DNA of 64,000 nt from Chitinophaga pinensis (GTDB lineage Bacteria; Bacteroidota; Bacteroidia; Flavobacteriales_D; Crocinitomicaceae), in NCBI GenBank assembly GCA_943324745.2, contig CALPMT020000009.1, forward strand, positions 1 to 64,000, written 5' to 3'. A program made the translations under genes and the position numbers. Shown here one piece after another: positions 36,851 to 44,878 of the stretch. Numbering within the stretch: position 1 is the stretch's first letter; every line of letters starts with the position of its first letter. Under the pieces are notes generated by a model. The model ran no database searches and was not told the DNA's origin. It saw only the letters and a list, made by a program, of their open reading frames with translations.

Positions 36851-37656
36851 TGAAAACTTATTTGAAATTTTTACTATTTGGATTAGCAATAGCATTATTT
36901 TCTTGTGGAAAAGTGCCAACTTCAGTACCTAATCAACCGATAAGTCATTTCGTAGGTGATTTTGAAAATGGAACTGTTTCTGGCTTTCGTTATCTTCTTA
37001 TCGATACAACTAAAAACACTCAAATAGTTAACAATCCTGTTCGTAAAGGAAAGTATGCATTGAAAAACATTCTTCATCCGGATGATTTTGTAAACAATGG
37101 CTATCGAACAGAATTGGCTATCTACAACAGTGCGAATTATAAATCAGAAGTTTATTACAGTTTCAGCTTTTGGGTAGATTCCAACTACCTTGATACTACT
37201 TATAATTTAGTTTGTCAATGGCAAGATTTACCTTATTATTTACAAGGGGAAGATTGGACACCAAGTCCTACTTTGCATGGATCAGCCCCACCAATATCGT
37301 TGACTTATGTAAATAATACCATCGAATTAAAAATGAATGATAACCCTTCTTCTTCTAACCAAACGTTCTTGGTTGGGGAACCTTTAAAAATCAAAAAAGG
37401 CAAGTGGTATGACGTGGTTGCACACATATATTGGAGCGATGACAAAACCGCATATCAAGAAATTTCGATTAATGGAAAATCTATCACTCCCTTTAATGGT
37501 TTGGATTATAAATATTATCATCGTAACCTCTTCAACCGTGCAGGAAACTATTTCAAGTTCGGTCAATACCGTGGAAAAAATAAAACTGAACACACCAACA
37601 TTATCTATTTCGATGAGGTAAAAATTGGATCCACCTTAAATGAAGTCGCGCTATGA
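36850..37656 (+). CDS. Polysaccharide lyase-like lipoprotein (heparin lyase I fold)
   Basis: A 268-residue lipoprotein with signal peptide MKTYLKFLLFGLAIALFSC, lipobox FSC. The body has concanavalin-like features of heparin lyase I/PL-type folds (PF14099): GDFENGTVSGFRY near the start, YRTELAIYNS, YYSFSFWVDSNY, KGKWYDVVAHIYWSDD and FKFGQYRG near the end. Its start overlaps DUF6438 by one base; a longer frame from 36808 would run inside that gene. The substrate is unknown. It may bind or cut an anionic polysaccharide at the cell surface; this is inference from fold-like motifs. Confidence 0.72.
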   Translation: MKTYLKFLLFGLAIALFSCGKVPTSVPNQPISHFVGDFENGTVSGFRYLLIDTTKNTQIVNNPVRKGKYALKNILHPDDFVNNGYRTELAIYNSANYKSEVYYSFSFWVDSNYLDTTYNLVCQWQDLPYYLQGEDWTPSPTLHGSAPPISLTYVNNTIELKMNDNPSSSNQTFLVGEPLKIKKGKWYDVVAHIYWSDDKTAYQEISINGKSITPFNGLDYKYYHRNLFNRAGNYFKFGQYRGKNKTEHTNIIYFDEVKIGSTLNEVAL

Positions 37657-38258
37657 GACAACTATTTTTCCTTTGCTTACTTTTAAGTAAATTTATTCAC
37701 TCTCAAGAAATTAGTTCTTTAAATAAAAGCAGTTTTTCAGTTGACTTTGGAAGTTTAGGTAGTCGTTATATATACCCAAAAACGGATATCAACTTTTCCA
37801 CTTCCTTGATTAAATCGAGTGTATTTCGTGTTTCAGCGCGACTTCGATCTTATGGCACCTTGTATTTTTTCTCTAAAACCGCCTACGATTTTACACCCCT
37901 CATGGAATACTATTTCACCAAAACAGAACAACTCTTGTATTTTTCTGCTGGAATTGGTATGGATGCACGGATTCGTTTAGTACATGACAGTAGAAGTCCT
38001 GCAACCTCATCGGTAGAACCACTAGTGAGTTTAGCATTACATGGGAATTATAAAAAAGTTTCGTACTCAGTCCCACTTTGGACTCGTTGGTATTCAAATG
38101 GAATGGCTTATGTTATTCTTCCTCAACTCAATTGGGAGTTGAACGAAAAAAATGTTCTTTTTGTCCGTTACGAAATGAATTATTTACGCATTTCCAAAAA
38201 TATTTCCAGAGAATGGAGTCAGGATGTTTTCGTGGGATTAAAGCGATCTTTAAACTGA
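37653..38258 (+). CDS. Putative outer membrane beta-barrel protein, unknown function
   Basis: A 201-residue protein with signal peptide (MRQLFFLCLLLSKFIHSQ). Alternating polar/aromatic strands throughout (VFRVSARLRSYGTLYFFSK, LLYFSAGIGMDARIRLV, VLFVRYEMNYLRIS) ending in VFVGLKRSLN, which fits an eight- to ten-stranded barrel. It overlaps the lyase gene by 4 bp and completes a three-gene coupled unit. I do not recognise a family. A terminator-like hairpin at 38258-38312 follows. Confidence 0.62.
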   Translation: MRQLFFLCLLLSKFIHSQEISSLNKSSFSVDFGSLGSRYIYPKTDINFSTSLIKSSVFRVSARLRSYGTLYFFSKTAYDFTPLMEYYFTKTEQLLYFSAGIGMDARIRLVHDSRSPATSSVEPLVSLALHGNYKKVSYSVPLWTRWYSNGMAYVILPQLNWELNEKNVLFVRYEMNYLRISKNISREWSQDVFVGLKRSLN

Positions 38259-38312
38259 ATCACTCCTGCCGCTCATTCGTTTCTATGTTAACTAAAAAAA
38301 GGAGTGGTTTTT
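38258..38312 (+). terminator. Terminator-like hairpin after the DUF6438-lyase-barrel unit
   Basis: The arms aatcactcct (38258-38267) and aggagtggtt (38300-38309) pair over 10 positions with one G-T, and five T follow (38308-38312). The 32-base loop is longer than usual, so this is only probable. Confidence 0.55.
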
Positions 38313-38350
38313 AAAATAATAAATAATTTTAACCTGCTAAAAACAATTTC

Positions 38351-38845
38351 ATGCTAAAAACAATTGTCAAAAAAGATTTTAAAGAAAAATCCATTTTAGT
38401 TTCCAGGGAATTTAATGCACCAATAGAAACAGTATGGAAAGCGTTCACAAAAAGTGAATCATTAGAAAAATGGGGGGCTCCTATACCTTGGAGTGCGAAT
38501 ACAAAAACCATACATTTTTCCGAAGGTGGTTTCTGGTTATACGCGATGGTGAGTCCTGAAAATGAAAAACATTGGGGGAAAATGAACTTACTAACGATTA
38601 TTCCATTGGTAAGTTATACATTCCAGGATGAATTTTGTGATGAACAAGGAAATACTAATTCGGAATTAACAATATCTCTTGGGAAAAACACCTTTACAAA
38701 AACAGTAAATGGAACATGCGTAGATTTAAAAACCACATATAATTCCGAAGAAGAAGTTCATAAATTAATTGAATTGGGCTTTGAACAAGGAATTACAATG
38801 ACCTTCGAGGAATTAGCGACTTTGTTAGAGAAAGAAAATATTTAA
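38351..38845 (+). CDS. SRPBCC domain protein (AHSA1-like)
   Basis: A 164-residue START/AHSA1-like protein. The characteristic start of the fold, VSREFNAPIETVWKAFTKSE, is followed by LEKWGAPIPW, and the C-terminal helix VHKLIELGFEQGITMTFEEL closes the hydrophobic ligand pocket. Such proteins bind hydrophobic ligands or stimulate stress proteins; the ligand is unknown. It is first in a row of four small plus-strand genes (SRPBCC, DoxX, DUF4287, SRPBCC) that probably form an operon. Confidence 0.88.
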   Translation: MLKTIVKKDFKEKSILVSREFNAPIETVWKAFTKSESLEKWGAPIPWSANTKTIHFSEGGFWLYAMVSPENEKHWGKMNLLTIIPLVSYTFQDEFCDEQGNTNSELTISLGKNTFTKTVNGTCVDLKTTYNSEEEVHKLIELGFEQGITMTFEELATLLEKENI

Positions 38846-38876
38846 ATATATTTATTGCCTTAAAAACAAACTAACT

Positions 38877-39245
38877 ATGAAAAAGAACAAAATTGCTTAC
38901 TGGATTACAACCAGTTTAATTTTTTTAATGGAAGGTGTAATGCCAGCATTAACTTCACAAACAAAACTTGCGAAAGAAGGAATTAGCCACCTAGGCTACC
39001 CTGAATACTTTGGAAATGCACTCGTGATTTTTAAAGTATTAGGCGCATTGATTTTAATCATTCCTAAATTACCACGCAAATTGAAAGAACTTGCTTATGC
39101 AGGATTTACATTTAATTTCCTATTCGCAAGTATCAGTCATGGTGCTGTAGATGGTGTGAATATTCAAACATTTTTTCCACTAATCACACTGGCTATTTTA
39201 GCAACTTCTTACTATAACTACAACAAATTAAACGAAAACAATTAA
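38877..39245 (+). CDS. DoxX family membrane protein
   Basis: A 122-residue protein with four predicted membrane helices, of the DoxX-like family. Segments seen are WITTSLIFLMEGVMPAL, GISHLGYPEYFGNALVIFKVLGALIL, PKLPRKLKELAYAGFTFNFLFASISHGAVDG and FFPLITLAILATSYY. Its usual role is poorly defined (redox stress in some bacteria). It lies 1 bp before the DUF4287 gene and 31 bp after SRPBCC, so it belongs to the cassette. Confidence 0.88.
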   Translation: MKKNKIAYWITTSLIFLMEGVMPALTSQTKLAKEGISHLGYPEYFGNALVIFKVLGALILIIPKLPRKLKELAYAGFTFNFLFASISHGAVDGVNIQTFFPLITLAILATSYYNYNKLNENN

Positions 39246-39246
39246 C

Positions 39247-39459
39247 ATGTCTTTTCAAGCATATTTAGATAACATTGAGAAAAAAACAGGTAAAAATCTG
39301 GACGATTTCAAAAAAATAGCGACTGAAAAAAGCTTTCTTGTAGATGGTAAATTAACTGTAAAAGCCACTGAAATTGTAAATTGGTTGAAAACAGATTTCG
39401 AACTTGGTCATGGGCACGCTATGGCTATTTTCGCCGCTTTTAAAGGAAAAATAGATTAA
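39247..39459 (+). CDS. DUF4287 domain protein
   Basis: A 70-residue protein with the DUF4287 pattern: SFQAYLDNIEKKTGKNLDDF, then ATEIVNWLKTDFELGHGHAMAIF. Members of this family are often joined or adjacent to SRPBCC (DUF5655 or AHSA1) proteins, as here, where an SRPBCC gene follows 2 bp later. The function is unknown. Confidence 0.88.
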   Translation: MSFQAYLDNIEKKTGKNLDDFKKIATEKSFLVDGKLTVKATEIVNWLKTDFELGHGHAMAIFAAFKGKID

Positions 39460-39461
39460 AA

Positions 39462-39866
39462 ATGATTACTGTAACTACAACAATTGAAACAAGTATCGAA
39501 AAAGTATGGGATACTTGGACGAATCCAATACACATTACGCAATGGCACCATGCATCTGATGACTGGTATGCACCTTATGCAAATAATGATGTACGAGTTG
39601 ATGGAACATTCAAAACTACCATGTCGGCAAAAGATGGAAGTTTTAGTTTTGATTTAGAAGGTGTTTATACGAAAGTAGAGCTACACAAATACATTGCCTA
39701 TTCATTACCGGACGGTAGAAATGTCGAAATTACCTTTAAAAACGAAGATAGTTCAGTCGACATCGTTGAATCTTTTGATCCAGAATCGCAAAATCCCCAC
39801 GAACTGCAACAACAAGGCTGGCAAATGATATTGAATAATTTCAAAAAATACGTTGAATCAATTTAA
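39462..39866 (+). CDS. SRPBCC domain protein (second copy)
   Basis: A 134-residue START-like protein: ITVTTTIETSIEKVWDTWTNP, QWHHASDDWYAPYA, and the closing helix HELQQQGWQMILNNFKKYVE. The motif set is that of the polyketide cyclase/AHSA1 group and is distinct from the first copy at 38351. It ends the four-gene cassette. Past it lies a 550 bp stretch with a degenerate gene. Confidence 0.9.
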   Translation: MITVTTTIETSIEKVWDTWTNPIHITQWHHASDDWYAPYANNDVRVDGTFKTTMSAKDGSFSFDLEGVYTKVELHKYIAYSLPDGRNVEITFKNEDSSVDIVESFDPESQNPHELQQQGWQMILNNFKKYVESI

Positions 39867-39905
39867 AAAAATGCATTTATTTTTATCTTAGTAAAAATAC
39901 AATTC

Positions 39906-40140
39906 ATGACTCAAGTAGACATCATTAGAAATGGAATAATTGATAAATTGTTAACCCTAACAGATAAAAACTAACTTTCGTCTTTATTGAATTTAAAAGA
40001 TAATATCAATATTAAATCAAATTCAATTCAAGTAAGAACAAAAAAATGTTACAATTTAGTCTCAATGATATTCAAAAGTAGATGTAATTTCAAATGAAGC
40101 GCTAATAAAATCGGATTTGGAATGGTTAAAAGGACAATAG
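39906..40140 (+). pseudogene. Decayed antitoxin-like gene
   Basis: Several frames together encode an antitoxin-like protein. Frame one gives MTQVDIIRNGIIDKLLTLTD then a stop at 39972; a second frame gives MLQFSLNDIQK near 40047-40079; a third gives DVISNEALIKSDLEWLKGQ ending at the stop 40138-40140. The pieces fit one reading with a nonsense change and two frameshifts. The order IIRNGIIDKLL ... VISNEALIKSDLEWLKG is what I know from short Bacteroidota antitoxin-like proteins next to RelE-type toxins. No intact toxin is present. The remnant explains much of the 553 bp gap between genes. Confidence 0.6.
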
Positions 40141-40162
40141 TTTGGACCAAAACCGCCTTTAA

Positions 40163-40423
40163 ACTAAGGGGATAAATTTTTACCTACTAGATAATCTAAT
40201 AACTTTAGAAATAAGTGCTGAAGATCTAATTTACATTTTAGCATCACATTTAATGTACTTCAAAAAAATATCTTTAAATTCAAAAAACAAAAATCTCTTT
40301 AAATCTGCAATGGGGTACTTCATTTTGAATTATACTGTCAAAGCAAAAGAAATTGTAATTGTTGATTTTGGGGACAATCAAGAAGACTCTAAAAAATGGT
40401 TAAAAAAAATTACTAAAAAATGA
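40163..40423 (+). other. Open frame overlapping mmcQ-like gene, uncertain
   Basis: An open frame without an ATG at its 5' end runs from the codon after TAA (40160-40162) to TGA at 40421-40423; the first ATG in it, at 40253, leaves 56 residues. It encodes LIYILASHLMYFKKISLNSK and KAKEIVIVDFGDNQEDSKKW. Its stop overlaps the next start in an ATGA arrangement. That suggests it was once a real gene, possibly the rest of the same decayed locus. I cannot assign a family. Confidence 0.3.
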
Positions 40424-40788
40424 ATATCGAATCCTACCGCGAATATTGTCTGTCTTTACCACTAACAGGAGAAAAAACTCCTTTTGATCAAGTAACTCTT
40501 GTTTTTACGGTAGTGGACAAAATGTTTGCACTTGCTAATATGGATAAATTTGAAAGTATCAACCTAAAATGTGATCCAGAAAAGGCGATTCAGTTTAGAG
40601 AAGAATATCCAGCAATAATTCCTGGTTGGCACATGAATAAAAAACATTGGAATACTGTAATTCTGGACGGATCTTTAAATGATGATTTCATCTATGAACT
40701 TACAAAACATTCCTACGATTGTGTCGTAAATTCACTGCCTAAAAAAGTGAAAATGAAATCGAAAATATTACAAACAGATAATGAATAG
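40420..40788 (+). CDS. MmcQ/YjbR family protein
   Basis: A 122-residue MmcQ/YjbR protein, a small double-wing DNA-binding-like fold. Conserved segments are IESYREYCLSLPLTGEKTPF, VFTVVDKMFALANMD, INLKCDPEKAIQFREEYPAI, PGWHMNKKHWNTVIL and ELTKHSYDCVVNSLPKK. Full-length for the family. It overlaps the pentapeptide gene by 8 bp, so the pair is coupled. Target and role are unknown. Confidence 0.93.
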   Translation: MNIESYREYCLSLPLTGEKTPFDQVTLVFTVVDKMFALANMDKFESINLKCDPEKAIQFREEYPAIIPGWHMNKKHWNTVILDGSLNDDFIYELTKHSYDCVVNSLPKKVKMKSKILQTDNE

Positions 40789-41335
40789 AATCTACGACCA
40801 AACTATAAAATCAGTTTCACAATTAGAAAAAGCGGAATATGAAAATTGTCATTTCATTCAATGTAGTCTCTCAGATGAAAACCTGAGTAACTTTATTTTT
40901 TCTGAATGTACCTTTGAAGAATGTGATTTAAGTAATGCTAAAATTCAAAACACTAGCTTCAAAGACATTCAATTGATTCAATGTAAGTTGTTTGGATTAA
41001 AATTTGAAGAAGCTAATCCATTTTTACTTGCTTTTAAATTCGAAGTCTGTTCTCTTAATTTTTCTTCTTTTTATAAATTAAAAGTTAAATCCACTATTTT
41101 CTCAGATTGTACCTTACATGAAGTAGATTTTAGCGGTACAGACTTATCCGACTCAGCGTTTGATAACTGCGATTTTCGTGGATCGACATTTGACGGAACG
41201 ATTTTGAAAAATGTAAATTTTAGTACATCCTTTAATTTTTCGATTGACCCAAGTAGAAATCAATTGACAAAAGCCAAATTTTCTAAAGAAAATTGTATTG
41301 GATTATTGGATTATTTAAAAATTGAAATAAAATAA
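40781..41335 (+). CDS. Pentapeptide repeat protein (Qnr/McbG-like)
   Basis: A 184-residue protein made largely of A(D/N)LXX-type five-residue repeats that build a right-handed four-sided beta helix (FIFSECTFEECDLSNAKIQN, VDFSGTDLSDSAFDNCDFRG). Phenylalanine or leucine repeats at the centre position. The C-terminal RNQLTKAKFSKENCIGLLDY is what I know from the Qnr-like chromosomal proteins of Bacteroidota. Members of this group mimic DNA and can protect gyrase from inhibitors, but this copy has not been shown to. A weak terminator-like hairpin (41361-41395) follows. Confidence 0.85.
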   Translation: MNRIYDQTIKSVSQLEKAEYENCHFIQCSLSDENLSNFIFSECTFEECDLSNAKIQNTSFKDIQLIQCKLFGLKFEEANPFLLAFKFEVCSLNFSSFYKLKVKSTIFSDCTLHEVDFSGTDLSDSAFDNCDFRGSTFDGTILKNVNFSTSFNFSIDPSRNQLTKAKFSKENCIGLLDYLKIEIK

Positions 41336-41360
41336 CTTATTCCGTAAATAGTTCATAAAT

Positions 41361-41395
41361 TTGATTCAAATTATTGTTTTATTGAATCAATTTTT
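41361..41395 (+). terminator. Weak terminator-like hairpin abutting the SCO1 start
   Basis: The arms ttgattcaa (41361-41369) and ttgaatcaa (41382-41390) are exact reverse complements with a 12-base loop, followed by five T (41391-41395) that touch the SCO1 ATG at 41396. The stem is AT-rich, so strength is low; it may end the MmcQ-pentapeptide transcript or attenuate the SCO1 gene. Confidence 0.45.
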
Positions 41396-42061
41396 ATGAA
41401 GCTAAGAATATACATTTTATTATTTATCGCTATAGTTTGCTTTATAGTTGCTTATACTTTTTTGTCAAAAAAAAATGAATCAATACATTCACTTCCGGTA
41501 TACAATCCAATTGATTTAGATAGTAAATTGGTTGATTCTTCCATTCAACGAAAAGGGTATGGTCATAAAATTCAACCATTTAGTTTTACAAATCAAAAAG
41601 GTCAAACAATTTCAAATAAAGATGTTGAAAATTCAGTATATGTAGTTGAATATTTTTTCACAACTTGTAGTACAATTTGCCCCAAAATGAATACTCAAAT
41701 GCGATGGCTTCAAAAAAAGTTTAGAGGAGTTAAAAATTTTAAAATATTAAGTTTTACAGTACAGCCTGAAATTGATTCCGTTTCTGTGCTAAATGAGTAT
41801 GCTGAAAAATATGAGGCAGAAAATGGTCAATGGCATTTTTTAACAGGTGATAAAAAGAAGTTGTACACTCTTGCACGTCAATCATATTTCTTGTTAAAAC
41901 CAGCTGAAACTCAGAACTTGGGAGATGCTAATAGTGACTTTATACATACCAATAATTTTGTGTTAATTGATAAAGATCAACGTATTCGTGGCTACTATGA
42001 TGGTACTTCAGCGAATGAAGTGGACAAGTTAGCTCACGATATTAATAAATTGCTTCATTAA
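41396..42061 (+). CDS. SCO1/SenC family protein
   Basis: A 221-residue membrane-anchored thioredoxin-fold protein for copper delivery to cytochrome oxidase (CuA assembly). After the N-terminal helix (about residues 5-22) the copper ligand motif is TTCSTICPKM (CxxxC), and the distant conserved His is in DFIHTNNFVLID. Length and order match the SCO family. It stops at 42061, abutting the convergent uvrA stop. Cytochrome oxidase genes are not in view. Confidence 0.93.
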   Translation: MKLRIYILLFIAIVCFIVAYTFLSKKNESIHSLPVYNPIDLDSKLVDSSIQRKGYGHKIQPFSFTNQKGQTISNKDVENSVYVVEYFFTTCSTICPKMNTQMRWLQKKFRGVKNFKILSFTVQPEIDSVSVLNEYAEKYEAENGQWHFLTGDKKKLYTLARQSYFLLKPAETQNLGDANSDFIHTNNFVLIDKDQRIRGYYDGTSANEVDKLAHDINKLLH

Positions 42062-44878
42062 TTATTTTACTAATTCTTTTTTTAAATAAGGCGCTGTGTG
42101 AGATCGTGTTTTTTTCTGTTTTGCTAAGGCTTCTGGTGTACCTTCAAATAAGATTTCTCCTCCATTTTTTCCACCTTCTGGACCCAAATCAACTATATAA
42201 TCTGCTACTTTAATGATATCTAAATTGTGTTCGATGACCAATACTGTATTTCCTTCATCCACTAATTTTTGAAGTACAATCAATAATAGTCTTATGTCTT
42301 CAAAATGTAGTCCTGTTGATGGTTCATCTAAAATATAAATGGTTTTGCCAGTTCCTTTTTTTGCTAATTCTGTCGCTAGTTTGATGCGTTGTGCCTCACC
42401 TCCAGAAAGGGTAGTGGACGCTTGACCTAATTTCACATAACCTAAACCAACGGAAACAAGTGTTTCTAGAATGCGATGGATTTTAGGTATTTTATCGAAA
42501 AATGCACATGCTTCCTCAATGTTCATTTCAAGTACATCACTAATTGATTTACCTTTGAATCGTACTTCGAGTGTTTCACGGTTGTAACGTTTTCCATTAC
42601 ATGTTTCACACTTTACATACACGTCGGGTAAAAAGTTCATTTCAATGACTTGTATTCCTGCACCACCACAGGTTTCACAACGTCCTCCTGAAACATTAAA
42701 TGAAAATCGTCCTGGTTTATATCCTCGAATTTGAGCTTCTGGAGCTGATGCAAATAAACTACGTATCTCGGCAAATAAATTCGTGTAAGTTGCTGGATTA
42801 GAACGTGGAGTTCTTCCAATTGGACTTTGATCAATCTCAATTACTTTATCTAAATGTTCTAAACCTTGTATGGATTTGTAGGGCATTGGTTTTTTAACGC
42901 CTTTGTAGATATGTGCATTTAAAATAGGGTAGAGGGTATGATTAATCAATGTAGATTTACCACTTCCAGATACTCCTGAAATACACGTTAACGTCCCTAA
43001 TGGAATATGTAAGTCTACATTTCGTAAGTTATTTCCTGTTGCTCCGAATAAACTCAATTGGTATCCATTCCCTGTACGACGTGATTTAGGAACTTCTATT
43101 TTTTTATGTCCTAATAAATATTCGGTAGTCAGAGAATTACTAAATTTAATTTCATTAAAATTACATGCGTTGAGTATATTTCCTCCATGAACTCCTGCTC
43201 CAGGACCTATGTCTACCAAGAAATCAGCAGCTTCAATCATTTCTTGATCGTGTTCGACAACTAACACTGAATTACCTCGGTCTCTTAAATTTTGTAAGGA
43301 ATGAATCAATTTTGAATTATCACGCTGATGTAATCCAATGCTAGGTTCATCCAAAATGTATAAAACATTCATTAATTCTGAACCAATTTGTGTTGCTAAA
43401 CGGATACGTTGTGCTTCTCCTCCTGAAAGACTGTTTGCAGAACGATTTAAACACAAATAATTGAGTCCAACTTGAAGTATAAATTGCAAACGTGATTTGA
43501 TTTCTTTTAGAATTTCGGTACCGATTGTAATTTCACTTTTGGTTAATTGAGATTCTAACTTTGAAAACCAATTAGCCAATTCTTCAATGTCCATTTGGGT
43601 TAATTCCCCTATGTTTTTTTCATGTATTTTGAAATTTAAGGATTCTTTCTTGAGTCTTGATCCTGCACACGAAGGACAAGTCACTTTATTCATAAATGAT
43701 TGTGCCCAACGTTGAATGGCCGCACTACTGTCTTCAGAATGTCGTGTGATAAATTGAATGATACCTTCAAAGATGATTTTATTTGTTTTTTTGTCGTATT
43801 CAATCCCTTCATTACCGTTGAGTATTGTTTGTAGAACCTCTTCTGGAATTTCTTTCAACGGAGTATCTAAACTTAAGTTTTCATGACTCAATAACGTCTG
43901 TAATTTCTCAAAAATCCATGTTTTTTTATATTCTCCCAAGGGAATAATTCCGCCTCTTTTGATCGATTTATTAAAATCTGGAATGATTTTATCGACATCA
44001 ATTTCTGCTACTTCTCCTAATCCGCTACATTGTGGGCAAGCTCCGTAAGGAGAGTTAAATGAAAAAATATTTGGTTCTGCTTCTTGGTAACTTATTCCTG
44101 ACGAAGGACACATCAGCAAACGGCTAAAGTGTTTTATTTCATTTGTTTCGTAATCTAAAATTGATATGGTTTTTTCTCCATATTTCATAGCAGTTACCAC
44201 AGAATCATATACCCTTTTTGGATCTATTTCTTCTATTTGTAAACGGTCTACTACAATGGATATATCATGCATTTTATATCGATCGACTTGCATTCCTGGT
44301 GTAATATCAACTACTGCTCCATCGATGTAAACTTTAGAAAATCCCATTTTAAGAATTTGTTCGAATAATTCTCTATAATGTCCTTTTCTACCTTTGATTT
44401 TGGGTGCTAAGACACTTATTTTTTTTCCTTTGTATTTAGCTAAGATTAACTCTACTATTTGTTCATCGGAGTATTTAACCATTTTTTCTCCCGAATTATA
44501 GGAGTAGGCAGTACCTATACGTGCATAAAGTAAACGCAAAAAGTCATAAATCTCCGTAATTGTTCCAACGGTAGATCTTGGTGAACGTGAAACGGTTTTT
44601 TGTTCGATGGAGATTACTGGGCTTAATCCATTGATTTTATCGACATCTGGTCGTTCTAAGTTTCCTAAAAATTGTCGTGCATAGGCTGAAAATGTCTCGA
44701 TGTATCTTCTCTGTCCTTCTGCGAAAATGGTATCAAAAGCAAGAGAAGATTTCCCTGATCCAGACAAGCCTGTGAACACCACTAATTTATTTCTAGGAAT
44801 TACTAAATCAATATTTTTTAAATTGTGCTCACGAGCACCTAGTATTTCAATAACGTCTTGTGATTCTTCCTTTTTCAT
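42062..44878 (-). CDS. uvrA: UvrABC excinuclease subunit A
   Basis: A 938-residue UvrA, which scans DNA for damage for UvrB and UvrC. It has two ABC ATPase modules: Walker A loops GLSGSGKSSLAFDTIF and GVSGSGKSTLINHTLYP, signature motifs LSGGEAQRIRLA and LSGGEAQRIKLA, and zinc-binding cysteine clusters (CPQCSGLG, CPSCAGSRL, CETCGGAG). Full length. It ends the chain of overlapping polysaccharide and wall genes: its first base is the last base of the lytic transglycosylase frame (44878). Confidence 0.97.
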   Translation of the reverse strand: MKKEESQDVIEILGAREHNLKNIDLVIPRNKLVVFTGLSGSGKSSLAFDTIFAEGQRRYIETFSAYARQFLGNLERPDVDKINGLSPVISIEQKTVSRSPRSTVGTITEIYDFLRLLYARIGTAYSYNSGEKMVKYSDEQIVELILAKYKGKKISVLAPKIKGRKGHYRELFEQILKMGFSKVYIDGAVVDITPGMQVDRYKMHDISIVVDRLQIEEIDPKRVYDSVVTAMKYGEKTISILDYETNEIKHFSRLLMCPSSGISYQEAEPNIFSFNSPYGACPQCSGLGEVAEIDVDKIIPDFNKSIKRGGIIPLGEYKKTWIFEKLQTLLSHENLSLDTPLKEIPEEVLQTILNGNEGIEYDKKTNKIIFEGIIQFITRHSEDSSAAIQRWAQSFMNKVTCPSCAGSRLKKESLNFKIHEKNIGELTQMDIEELANWFSKLESQLTKSEITIGTEILKEIKSRLQFILQVGLNYLCLNRSANSLSGGEAQRIRLATQIGSELMNVLYILDEPSIGLHQRDNSKLIHSLQNLRDRGNSVLVVEHDQEMIEAADFLVDIGPGAGVHGGNILNACNFNEIKFSNSLTTEYLLGHKKIEVPKSRRTGNGYQLSLFGATGNNLRNVDLHIPLGTLTCISGVSGSGKSTLINHTLYPILNAHIYKGVKKPMPYKSIQGLEHLDKVIEIDQSPIGRTPRSNPATYTNLFAEIRSLFASAPEAQIRGYKPGRFSFNVSGGRCETCGGAGIQVIEMNFLPDVYVKCETCNGKRYNRETLEVRFKGKSISDVLEMNIEEACAFFDKIPKIHRILETLVSVGLGYVKLGQASTTLSGGEAQRIKLATELAKKGTGKTIYILDEPSTGLHFEDIRLLLIVLQKLVDEGNTVLVIEHNLDIIKVADYIVDLGPEGGKNGGEILFEGTPEALAKQKKTRSHTAPYLKKELVK

